Origin: an uncultured Subdoligranulum sp.
GTDB lineage: Bacteria > Bacillota > Clostridia > Oscillospirales > Ruminococcaceae
Assembly (NCBI GenBank): GCA_904390925.1
Contig: CAJFMB010000015.1
Coordinates: 1 to 34,551 of the forward strand
DNA length: 34,551 nt
Reading direction: 5' to 3'
Below the pieces are notes generated by a model that was not told the DNA's origin, did not search any database, and was given only the letters and a program-made list of their open reading frames with translations. Position numbers and translations under genes: made by a program. Below, in pieces: positions 1-7,137 of this stretch (within the stretch, counting starts at the first letter, position 1; each line of letters starts with the position of its first letter).

Positions 1-35
1 GAGGCGACCGCTCTATCCAACTGAGCTACGGGGGC
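1..35 (-). tRNA. tRNA 5' portion, truncated by window edge (probably tRNA-Arg)
   Basis: Reverse complement reads GCCCCCG-TA-GCTC-AGTTGGATA-GAGC-G-GTCGC-CTC: acceptor, D-arm and start of anticodon arm in normal tRNA layout. Anticodon begins with C; isotype not fully visible. Confidence 0.75.
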
Positions 36-60
36 TTATACAGAAAATATTCAATTTTAC

Positions 61-128
61 AGGGCTCCAGGATTCGAACGATTCGATTTTTAGGAGGCGT
101 GTGCTCTATCCTGCTGAGCTACTGAGAC
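61..128 (-). pseudogene. degenerate tRNA-Arg(CCT)-like fragment, copy 2
   Basis: Reverse complement GTCTCAGTAGCTCAGCAGGATAGAGCACACGCCTCCTAAAAATCGAATCGTTCGAATCCTGGAGC: intact 5' half and a TTCGAAT T-loop, but the 3' anticodon-stem strand and variable region are missing and the acceptor does not pair. Confidence 0.6.
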
Positions 129-147
129 ATTTGAATAAATATGAAAT

Positions 148-220
148 TGTATTCCTAATTTAGACTCGAACTGTCTACCGCTTAGGAGGCTCGCGCTCTA
201 TCCAACTGAGCTACAGAGAC
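148..220 (-). pseudogene. degenerate tRNA-Arg(CCT)-like gene, copy 3
   Basis: Reverse complement GTCTCTGTAGCTCAGTTGGATAGAGCGCGAGCCTCCTAAGCGGTAGACAGTTCGAGTCTAAATTAG: 5' half fine, but anticodon stem CGAGC/GCGGT pairs at only 2 of 5 positions and acceptor 3' strand does not match GTCTCTG. Confidence 0.6.
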
Positions 221-348
221 GTATATGATTTTTGGGCTTGCGGAGATAATTTTGCAAGCCGATGAATGGCAACGGGAAAAGCCAGGAAAGTCAATCCAGA
301 AGTGACCAAAAAGTACTGCCGGGGCTCTCCCAAGCCAAGTAATATGAT

Positions 349-382
349 ACCAGAAAACATTGAAATATCAAGGTTTTCTGGT
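349..382. repeat. 34-bp near-perfect dyad (hairpin/cruciform)
   Basis: ACCAGAAAAC-a-TTGA-aata-TCAA-g-GTTTTCTGGT: 10-bp perfect outer arms plus 4-bp inner arms with one mismatch. Confidence 0.7.
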
Positions 383-433
383 GCCAATAAAATGTGAAGC
401 GCGGCAAGCAATTCCCTCACTACTGCCGCGTGA

Positions 434-494
434 GCGCCCACCCTTTGAGGGTGGGTGATCGCGCGAATTTTTAAGATGCGCGAAGAGGGTGGGC
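434..494. repeat. overlapping inverted repeats with competing pairings
   Basis: CCCACCCT (437-444) can pair with AGGGTGGG at 448-455 or with AGGGTGGG at 486-493; inner stem TCGCGC (459-464)/GCGCGA (478-483). Confidence 0.6.
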
Positions 495-689
495 ACCGCG
501 AAACGAATCCTTAGTGTAGGATGTTATGCCTTCAAAATTATTAGAAAACAGGCCGTTTATCTAATATTTTATCCGGCAAAGTCTTGAAACTGTTACACGC
601 CCGCTGCGTTAGAAAAATGCGAAATTGCAGATAGAACTCGAACCAGAGTTCAGATTCAAAAATGCCGTTTCGCCCCTGATAAGCAAATT

Positions 690-729
690 CTTAGGAGGCG
701 CGTGCTCTATCCTGCTGAGCTACTGAGAC
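690..729 (-). pseudogene. tRNA-Arg(CCT)-like 5' half, copy 4
   Basis: Reverse complement GTCTCAGTAGCTCAGCAGGATAGAGCACGCGCCTCCTAAG then non-tRNA sequence; 38/39 identical to 90-128. A GGTTCGAGTTC T-arm-like remnant lies at about 634-644. Confidence 0.65.
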
Positions 730-850
730 TGATAAGCATTCAATTTTGACCAGCGCTGTTTTCGCCAAAATGTCTGCTGCAATGTGATTTTGGGAAACAA
801 CAATTTCTTCCGATCAAGGCGAAAGGTTTCAAGCCGTTTTCCCATAAAAC

Positions 851-890
851 AATAGCCTTGCGGCAAAGCTTCTGCAACCGCAAGGCTATT
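851..890 (-). terminator. intrinsic terminator downstream of queA
   Basis: 13-bp perfect stem AATAGCCTTGCGG/CCGCAAGGCTATT followed on the minus strand by GTTTTAT. Confidence 0.8.
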
Positions 891-929
891 ATACATTTTT
901 CAGGACATAAAATCAAGTCATGGAGTCCA

Positions 930-1958
930 TTAGAGAATCAGCATCGCATCGCCGAAGCTGAAGAAGCGATACTTCTGCTCCACAGCCACTTTATAGGCTT
1001 CCATGGTTTTTTCATAGCCGTAGAAAGCGGAGATCAGCATGATCAGCGTGCTTTCCGGCAGATGGAAGTTTGTCACCAGGCCGTCAATGGCGTGCAGTTC
1101 CACGCCCGGATACAGGAAAATGCTGGTGTTGCCACTGCAGGGGCGGATTTCGCCATAAGTGGCCCAGACCGCTTCCAGCGTGCGGCAGCTGGTGGTGCCC
1201 ACCGCAATGACACGATGGCCATTGGCACGTGCTGCATTAATCGCCTCCGATGCGGCATGGTCAATGCAGTACCATTCGCTGTGCATTTCATGATCTTCGA
1301 TGTTTTCCTCATTCACTGGGCGGAAAGTGCCAAGACCCACATGCAGCGTGATTTCGGCGATGGTAACGCCTTTGGCACGAATACGGTCCAGCAGTTCCGG
1401 GGTAAAATGAAGTCCGGCGGTAGGTGCAGCCGCACTGCCCAACTCCTTGGCGTAGACCGTCTGATACTGACTCTGGTCTTCCAGCTGCTTGGTGATATAC
1501 GGAGGGAGCGGCATTTTACCGAATTCATCCAGCTTTTCATACAGCGTTTCGGTGTCATAAGTAAAGGTGACATGCTTGTTGCCGTCCGGCAGGGTTTCAT
1601 CCACCACAGCAGTCAGGCTGCCGTCGCCGAACGTCAGATGCGTGCCTGCCTGCATCCGTTTTCCGGGACGGGCAAGGCATTCCCAGGTGTCACCGTGAAC
1701 CTGGCGCAGAAGCAGCAACTCGCAAACTGCACCGGTGGGAACCTTGATGCCCATCAAACGGGCCGGCAAGACCTTGGAATTGTTGATGACCAGTACGTCC
1801 CCTGCCTCCAGATAATCCGGCAGATCATGAAAAATCCGGTGCTCAATGGAATCGTCACTGCGGCGCAGAACCATCAGGCGGGCCGAATCACGGGGATTGG
1901 CCGGCTCCTGTGCAATCAGTTCCTTCGGCAAATCATACCAGAAATCTTTTTTCAGCAT
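930..1958 (-). CDS. queA: S-adenosylmethionine:tRNA ribosyltransferase-isomerase
   Basis: 342-aa ORF; MLKKDFWYDLPKELIAQEPANPRDSARLMVL and GLHFTPELLDRI typical of QueA. Confidence 0.95.
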   Translation of the reverse strand: MLKKDFWYDLPKELIAQEPANPRDSARLMVLRRSDDSIEHRIFHDLPDYLEAGDVLVINNSKVLPARLMGIKVPTGAVCELLLLRQVHGDTWECLARPGKRMQAGTHLTFGDGSLTAVVDETLPDGNKHVTFTYDTETLYEKLDEFGKMPLPPYITKQLEDQSQYQTVYAKELGSAAAPTAGLHFTPELLDRIRAKGVTIAEITLHVGLGTFRPVNEENIEDHEMHSEWYCIDHAASEAINAARANGHRVIAVGTTSCRTLEAVWATYGEIRPCSGNTSIFLYPGVELHAIDGLVTNFHLPESTLIMLISAFYGYEKTMEAYKVAVEQKYRFFSFGDAMLIL

Positions 1959-1979
1959 CGGTTTCTTCCTCTTTTCTCG

Positions 1980-2008
1980 TTGACAATCGCCTTGTGCAAT
2001 GCTATGAT
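1980..2008 (+). promoter_or_regulatory. sigma-A-type promoter for the asd operon
   Basis: TTGACA (1980-1985), 17-bp spacer, TATGAT (2003-2008); predicted start falls at the 5' edge of the riboswitch. Confidence 0.75.
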
Positions 2009-2013
2009 GTACC

Positions 2014-2170
2014 CAAGCACAGAGGCGCGGTTTTCATGAGTATCCGTTGGGATGATACGTCTGCCAGGGCGGTAGCCTGCGGAGAAAGGGCAAACCGCCG
2101 AAGGCGATGCACGGCACGCATCGTACCTGGGTCCGCAGTCGAACAGGCGCGGAACTGTCATGTGGGCAAA
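2014..2170 (+). promoter_or_regulatory. lysine riboswitch (L-box)
   Basis: L-box core elements in order: AGAGGCGCGG...ATGAGTA...GAGAAAGGGCAAACCGCCGAAGG...CTGGGT...GAACA...AACTGTCA, upstream of asd. Confidence 0.85.
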
Positions 2171-2221
2171 CCACATGTTGCGCTGTGCAATATGCAATAT
2201 AGAATTATATTGCATTCTGTG

Positions 2222-2244
2222 CCGGTTTTCAAGCCGGTTTTTTT
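2222..2244 (+). terminator. riboswitch expression-platform terminator
   Basis: CCGGTT-TTCA-AGCCGG followed by TTTTTTT, about 50 nt after the L-box core. Confidence 0.65.
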
Positions 2245-2404
2245 GTTGTCGGGAGAAAAATTTCGGACCCGCAGCAAAACAAACCACCAGGCAAATTGCA
2301 GCAAAGACAGTCACAAGCGGATTTGCTGCTGCATACAAAAGAGGTATACAGGGGTGTATACCGGTTGGCCGGTCTGTCGCCGGCGCAGAAAGGACGGTAT
2401 TGTT

Positions 2405-3481
2405 ATGAAAAAATTCAAGGTAGGCGTCGTTGGCGCCACTGGCATGGTTGGGCAGCGTTTTATCACTCTGCTGGTCAATCACCCTTGGTTTGAGCTGACC
2501 ACTCTGGCCGCATCGGCCCGCTCCGCCGGCAAGCGTTACGAGGACGCCGTGGGTGGCCGCTGGCTGATGCAGACCCCCATGCCGGAGCAGGTCAAGGACA
2601 TGATCGTCCTGGATGCCAGCCATGTGGAGGAAGTCGCCTCCCAGGTGGATTTCGTCTTCTGCGCAGTCAATATGAAGAAGGATGAGATCAAGGCACTGGA
2701 AGAAGCCTATGCCAAGGCAGAGTGTCCGGTCGTGTCCAACAACAGCGCCCACCGCTTCACCCCCGACGTGCCGATGGTGGTGCCTGAGATCAACGCCGAG
2801 CACATTGGGATCATCCCTGCGCAGCGCCGCCGTCTGGGCACCAAGCGCGGCTTCATCGCCGTCAAGTCCAACTGCAGCCTGCAGAGCTATGTCCCGGCCC
2901 TGCATCCCCTGCGCAAGTATGGCATCACCAAGTGCCTGGTCTGCACCTACCAGGCCATTTCCGGCGCCGGCAAGACCTTCGAGACCTTCCCCGACATTCT
3001 GGACAATGTGATCCCCTACATCGGTGGTGAAGAGGAAAAGAGCGAACAGGAGCCGCTGAAGCTGTGGGGCCATATCGAGGGTGACAAGATTGTTCCCGCC
3101 ACCACGCCCAGCTTTACTGCTCAGTGCCTGCGTGTGCCGGTTTCCGACGGTCACATGGGTGCCGTGTTTGTCAGTTTTGAACACACCCCCACCAAGGAGG
3201 AAATCCTGAAAGACTGGGCCGAGTTCCATGGTCCTGCTCAGGATCTGGAGCTTCCCAGCGCTCCCAAGCAGTTCCTGCACTATTTCACCGAGGACGACCG
3301 TCCCCAGCCCAAGCTGGACCGCATGCTGGAAAACGGCATGGCCGTGAGCATTGGCCGTCTGCGTCCGGACACCCAGTACGACTACAAGTTTGTCTGCCTG
3401 TCCCACAACACCCTGCGCGGCGCCGCCGGCGGTGCGGTTCTGCTGGCCGAGCTGCTGGCCAAGAAAGGCTATCTGGATTGA
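2405..3481 (+). CDS. asd: aspartate-semialdehyde dehydrogenase
   Basis: MKKFKVGVVGATGMVGQRFITLLVNHPWF, SNCSLQSYVPALHPL. Start set to 2405 (AAAGGA upstream); the longer ORF from 1910 runs through the riboswitch. Confidence 0.95.
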   Translation: MKKFKVGVVGATGMVGQRFITLLVNHPWFELTTLAASARSAGKRYEDAVGGRWLMQTPMPEQVKDMIVLDASHVEEVASQVDFVFCAVNMKKDEIKALEEAYAKAECPVVSNNSAHRFTPDVPMVVPEINAEHIGIIPAQRRRLGTKRGFIAVKSNCSLQSYVPALHPLRKYGITKCLVCTYQAISGAGKTFETFPDILDNVIPYIGGEEEKSEQEPLKLWGHIEGDKIVPATTPSFTAQCLRVPVSDGHMGAVFVSFEHTPTKEEILKDWAEFHGPAQDLELPSAPKQFLHYFTEDDRPQPKLDRMLENGMAVSIGRLRPDTQYDYKFVCLSHNTLRGAAGGAVLLAELLAKKGYLD

Positions 3482-3590
3482 TTTACCGCCAGAAGTCTCC
3501 CCTGTTTGCAGGTTCCATACATTGATTCTAGAGTGATCCGTATTCTGTTCCAGTAAATTCTGGTGAATATCTGAAGGAGGCATGCCTGCC

Positions 3591-4478
3591 ATGAAGAAAC
3601 CCGTTTTTACCGGTGCAGGCGTTGCGATCATCACCCCCATGCTGCCGGACGGTTCCGTCAATTATGAGGAACTGGGCCGCATTCTGGATGACCAGATCGC
3701 ACACCACACCGACGCCATTATCATCTGCGGCACCACCGGTGAGTCTGCAACACTGTCCCACGAAGAGCACACCGAGTGCATCCGCTATACCGTAAAGCGT
3801 GTGGCGGGCCGCGTTCCGGTCATTGCCGGCACCGGTTCCAACGATACTTCCTACGCCATCAAGCTCTCCCAGCAGGCAGAAGCTGACGGCGCCGATGCTC
3901 TGCTGCTGGTCACCCCCTACTACAACAAGTCTACTCAGCGGGGATTGATCGCCCATTACACTGCCATTGCCAATTCGGTGCATCTGCCCTGCATCGTTTA
4001 CAACGTGCCTTCCCGCACCGGCGTGAATGTGAAGCCGGAAACTTTGGCACAGCTGTGCAAGATTCCCAACATCAACGGTGTCAAGGAAGCCAGCAGTGAT
4101 ATCGTACAGATTGCCGAGATCAAGGAACTGTGCGGCGATGAGCTGAATATCTATTCCGGCAATGACAACCAGATTGTTCCCATTCTGGCTGTGGGCGGCG
4201 TGGGCGTCATCAGTGTGTTGTCCAACGTTGCTCCCCAGATGACCCACGACATCTGCCAGCTGTGGTTTGACGGCAAGACGGAAGAAAGCCTGAAATTGCA
4301 GCTGCAGGCAATGGGTCTGGTCCGCGCCCTGTTCAAGGAGTGCAATCCCATTCCGGTCAAGTGGGCAATGAACCGTCTGGGCTGGAATGTGGGCAGTGTT
4401 CGCCTGCCTTTGGTGGATGCCAGCCCCGAGGTACAGCAGATGCTGGAGACCGAACTGAAGAAAAACGGCTTGCTGTAA
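3591..4478 (+). CDS. dapA: 4-hydroxy-tetrahydrodipicolinate synthase
   Basis: MKKPVFTGAGVAIITPMLPDGSVNYEELGRIL, GTTGESATLSHEEH. Start at 3591 gives better spacing from GGAGG than 3582. Confidence 0.95.
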   Translation: MKKPVFTGAGVAIITPMLPDGSVNYEELGRILDDQIAHHTDAIIICGTTGESATLSHEEHTECIRYTVKRVAGRVPVIAGTGSNDTSYAIKLSQQAEADGADALLLVTPYYNKSTQRGLIAHYTAIANSVHLPCIVYNVPSRTGVNVKPETLAQLCKIPNINGVKEASSDIVQIAEIKELCGDELNIYSGNDNQIVPILAVGGVGVISVLSNVAPQMTHDICQLWFDGKTEESLKLQLQAMGLVRALFKECNPIPVKWAMNRLGWNVGSVRLPLVDASPEVQQMLETELKKNGLL

Positions 4479-4600
4479 TAATGATGCAAGGCAACAGGCC
4501 CGCAGCGTTCCGCATCCTGCGGGTGCCGCGGACCTGTTTTGTATTATGACCGGCCGGAAAGGAATTCCGGCTGCGATGTAAACCAGAAAGGATTTTGACC

Positions 4601-5368
4601 ATGACCGATATCATACTTCAGGGCATCTGCGGCCGGATGGGCCATGCCCTGATGGAAAAGATTGCCCAGCGTGACGACTGCCGTGTGGTGGCCGGTGTGG
4701 ACCAGCGTGCCGGCGATGTGGGCGGTATCCCCGTCTACGCCAGTCTGGAGGAGCTTCCCGTGAAGGGGGTCCTGATTGACTTTTCCTCCCCTGCCGGTTC
4801 GGTGAATGCCGCCAGATACTGTGCCGCCCACGGAATGCCCTGCGTCATCTGCTCCACCGGCCTGACCAGTGAGGATGAGGCCGTTCTGGAAGAAGCCTCT
4901 GCCAAGGTTCCGGTTTTCCGCAGCGCCAACATGTCGGTGGGCATCAATGTTTTGATCGAGCTGGCCCGCCGTGCCACCCGTCTGTTTGACGGAGAATTTG
5001 ACATTGAGATTGTGGAGAAGCATCACCACAACAAGCTGGACGCCCCCAGCGGCACCGCACTGATGATCGCGGATGCCATCAATGCCGAGGCTGACGGCGC
5101 ATACGAATATGTATATGACCGTCATGCCGTGCGGCAAAAGCGCGGCAAGCAGGAACTGGGCATCAGCTCGGTGCGCGGCGGCGGTATCGTCGGGGAACAT
5201 GAGGTTCTGTTCTGCGGACCGGAAGAGGTGGTCACCCTCTCCCACTCTGCACAGAGCCGCGGTGTTTTTGCGGATGGTGCCGTGCAGGCAGCTTTGTTTG
5301 TCAGCACTGCACAGCCCGGTTTCTACACCATGACGGATATGCTGCGAGGAAAAATGCAATGTCTTTGA
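4601..5368 (+). CDS. dapB: 4-hydroxy-tetrahydrodipicolinate reductase
   Basis: MTDIILQGICGRMGHALMEKI and EIVEKHHHNKLDAPSGTALMIADAI (DapB signature); AGAAAGGA 8-9 nt upstream. Confidence 0.95.
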   Translation: MTDIILQGICGRMGHALMEKIAQRDDCRVVAGVDQRAGDVGGIPVYASLEELPVKGVLIDFSSPAGSVNAARYCAAHGMPCVICSTGLTSEDEAVLEEASAKVPVFRSANMSVGINVLIELARRATRLFDGEFDIEIVEKHHHNKLDAPSGTALMIADAINAEADGAYEYVYDRHAVRQKRGKQELGISSVRGGGIVGEHEVLFCGPEEVVTLSHSAQSRGVFADGAVQAALFVSTAQPGFYTMTDMLRGKMQCL

Positions 5369-6588
5369 AAAAGGGAGGGCCGGCTTTTCTGGTCATAGCA
5401 GCCGGTGTTGTTCTTGCACTTGCTGTGGCAAGCGGTAATATTACTCTGCCGTCCAGTGCACCGGTTTCGGTGGCCACCGCCAGCCCTGCCGCCTCACCGG
5501 AGCCGGTTCCGACTCCAACCGCTGCCCCCGCAGCCACACCTGCCCCCACCCCGACGGTACAGACGGTACGGTTTTCCGCCAGCGGTGATAATCTGATTCA
5601 TGAGGGGTTATACAATCAGGCGCATGCCCGTGCAGAAAATGGCGGGTATGATTTTACCGCTGCCTATGCGGATCTGAAAGAGTTTTATGGCGGATTTGAC
5701 CTGAACTGGATCAACCAGGAAACGCTGGTCAATGACGCATATCCGCCGTCCGCTTACCCGATGTTTTCCACACCCGCCGAGATGGCCGAAAACCTGTATC
5801 AGGTCGGCTTCCGGGCGTTCAGCCTGTCCAACAATCACAGTTATGACAAGGGTGCGGATGGGATCTCCTCCTCCCTGGCATGCTGGGATGCCCTGCCGGA
5901 GGATGCGGTGGCAACAGGCTTTTATAATCTTTCCACCTATGACAATTATGCCTATCTGACGGTCAACGGCATTACCTTCGGGTTCCTCTCCTACACGCAG
6001 TTCACCAACGGAATTCCGACCCCTTCCGGCAGTGAATACGGTGTCATTTATCTGAACCAGACAGATGTCATTGAAAAGCAGATCTCGGATATGCGGCCCA
6101 ACTGTGATGTTTTGGTGGTCAGCTGTCACTGGGGTGTGGAGGACAGCCACGATGTCACGGAACAGCAGCGAAACACGGCGCAATGGCTGGCCGATCAGGG
6201 CGTTGACCTGATTATCGGAACCCATCCCCATGTGACCCAGACGGCGCAATGGCTGACCGCTGCTGACGGGACCGACGCCTTTGTGGTCTATTCCCTGGGA
6301 AATCTGATCAGCGCACAGTCCAAGCCGGACAACATGATCGGATTGATTCTGGACATCACGTTCCAGAAAACCACCGCACCGGACGGGACCACAAATATCC
6401 AGATCCTGGACCCGAGTCTGCATCCCACCGTCACCCAATACGAAAACGGATACAGAAACATCCGCGTGATGCTGTTCCAGGATTATACCGACGCCTTAGG
6501 TGCGGCCCACGGGGTGTTTACCCTGAGCCGCTCGTATATTCAGGATGTCCTGAACCAAACTGTGGACACAAGTTTTTTGGCAGCCTGA
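5359..6588 (+). CDS. CapA-family (poly-gamma-glutamate synthesis-like) protein
   Basis: N-terminal hydrophobic segment, Pro/Thr/Ala-rich linker, then FSASGDNLIHEG, SLSNNHSYDKG, VSCHWGVE, GTHPHVTQ, YSLGNLI motifs of CapA-like metallophosphatases. Overlaps dapB by 10 nt. Confidence 0.85.
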   Translation: MSLKKGGPAFLVIAAGVVLALAVASGNITLPSSAPVSVATASPAASPEPVPTPTAAPAATPAPTPTVQTVRFSASGDNLIHEGLYNQAHARAENGGYDFTAAYADLKEFYGGFDLNWINQETLVNDAYPPSAYPMFSTPAEMAENLYQVGFRAFSLSNNHSYDKGADGISSSLACWDALPEDAVATGFYNLSTYDNYAYLTVNGITFGFLSYTQFTNGIPTPSGSEYGVIYLNQTDVIEKQISDMRPNCDVLVVSCHWGVEDSHDVTEQQRNTAQWLADQGVDLIIGTHPHVTQTAQWLTAADGTDAFVVYSLGNLISAQSKPDNMIGLILDITFQKTTAPDGTTNIQILDPSLHPTVTQYENGYRNIRVMLFQDYTDALGAAHGVFTLSRSYIQDVLNQTVDTSFLAA

Positions 6589-6621
6589 TTTTTTCCATAC
6601 TGAAATCAAAGGAGGATTCTC

Positions 6622-7077
6622 ATGTACGGAGTCAGCAAGATTACCAGTGAGCAGAACATCATGCTCACCACATTTCCCGGTGCAAAATACAGTGCACAGA
6701 GCCTGGCCGAACATCTGGACGTGTTTGCGCGTGCCGGCATTGTGGTGGATATGATCTGCCAGAGTGCCCCCCGCGGTGAATCGGTGGATTTCAGCTTCAC
6801 CACCAGCTATACAAATTTTGCTGCCGTGATGAAGGCATTGCCGGAAGCTGCCAAAGTCCATCCTCCGCTGGTTTCAGGCGGGTACTCCAAAATCAACCTG
6901 TACGGCGAGGAGATGGTCACCAGCTGCGGCGTTGCTTCCCGCGCGTTGACTGCCCTGGCTGCTGAGAATATTGAGATCGCCCTGATCACGACCAGCGATC
7001 TGGACATTTCCCTGCTGATCCGCCAGCAGGATGAAGATGCCGCCCTGGCTGCTTTGACAAAGGCTTTTGCGCTGTAA
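6622..7077 (+). CDS. ACT-domain protein resembling the aspartokinase regulatory region
   Basis: 151 aa; two ACT-like units: ITSEQNIMLTTFPGAKYSAQSLAEHLDVFARAGIVVDMICQ and YSKINLYGEEMVTSCGVASRALTALAAENIEIALITTSDLDISLLI. AAAGGAGG upstream; no kinase domain. Confidence 0.8.
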   Translation: MYGVSKITSEQNIMLTTFPGAKYSAQSLAEHLDVFARAGIVVDMICQSAPRGESVDFSFTTSYTNFAAVMKALPEAAKVHPPLVSGGYSKINLYGEEMVTSCGVASRALTALAAENIEIALITTSDLDISLLIRQQDEDAALAALTKAFAL

Positions 7078-7091
7078 CACTGACACACAAG

Positions 7092-7137
7092 AAACGGAGT
7101 GTACATCCCGATCTGTTCGGGAATGTACACTCCGTTT
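7092..7137. terminator. bidirectional intrinsic terminator
   Basis: AAACGGAGTGTACAT...ATGTACACTCCGTTT (15 bp) with inner CCCGA/TCGGG; between convergent ACT-protein and rnmV-like genes. Confidence 0.85.

Noticed and set aside
211-441. 76-aa hydrophobic ORF in the tRNA-fragment region
   Set aside because: Its start lies in an inverted repeat and its C-terminus is translated tRNA-like sequence; no clear ribosome-binding site. Could be a remnant of a membrane-protein gene but not supportable.
1-900. Full mobile element or prophage at the tRNA fragments
   Set aside because: No integrase, transposase or phage gene is visible; only site-like remnants, so reported as findings rather than as a mobile element.
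858-2039. 393-aa plus-strand ORF opposite queA
   Set aside because: Starts in the queA terminator and crosses the asd promoter; queA on the other strand is unmistakable.
1952-3661. 569-aa minus-strand ORF opposite asd and its leader
   Set aside because: Runs across the lysine riboswitch and asd; shadow ORF.
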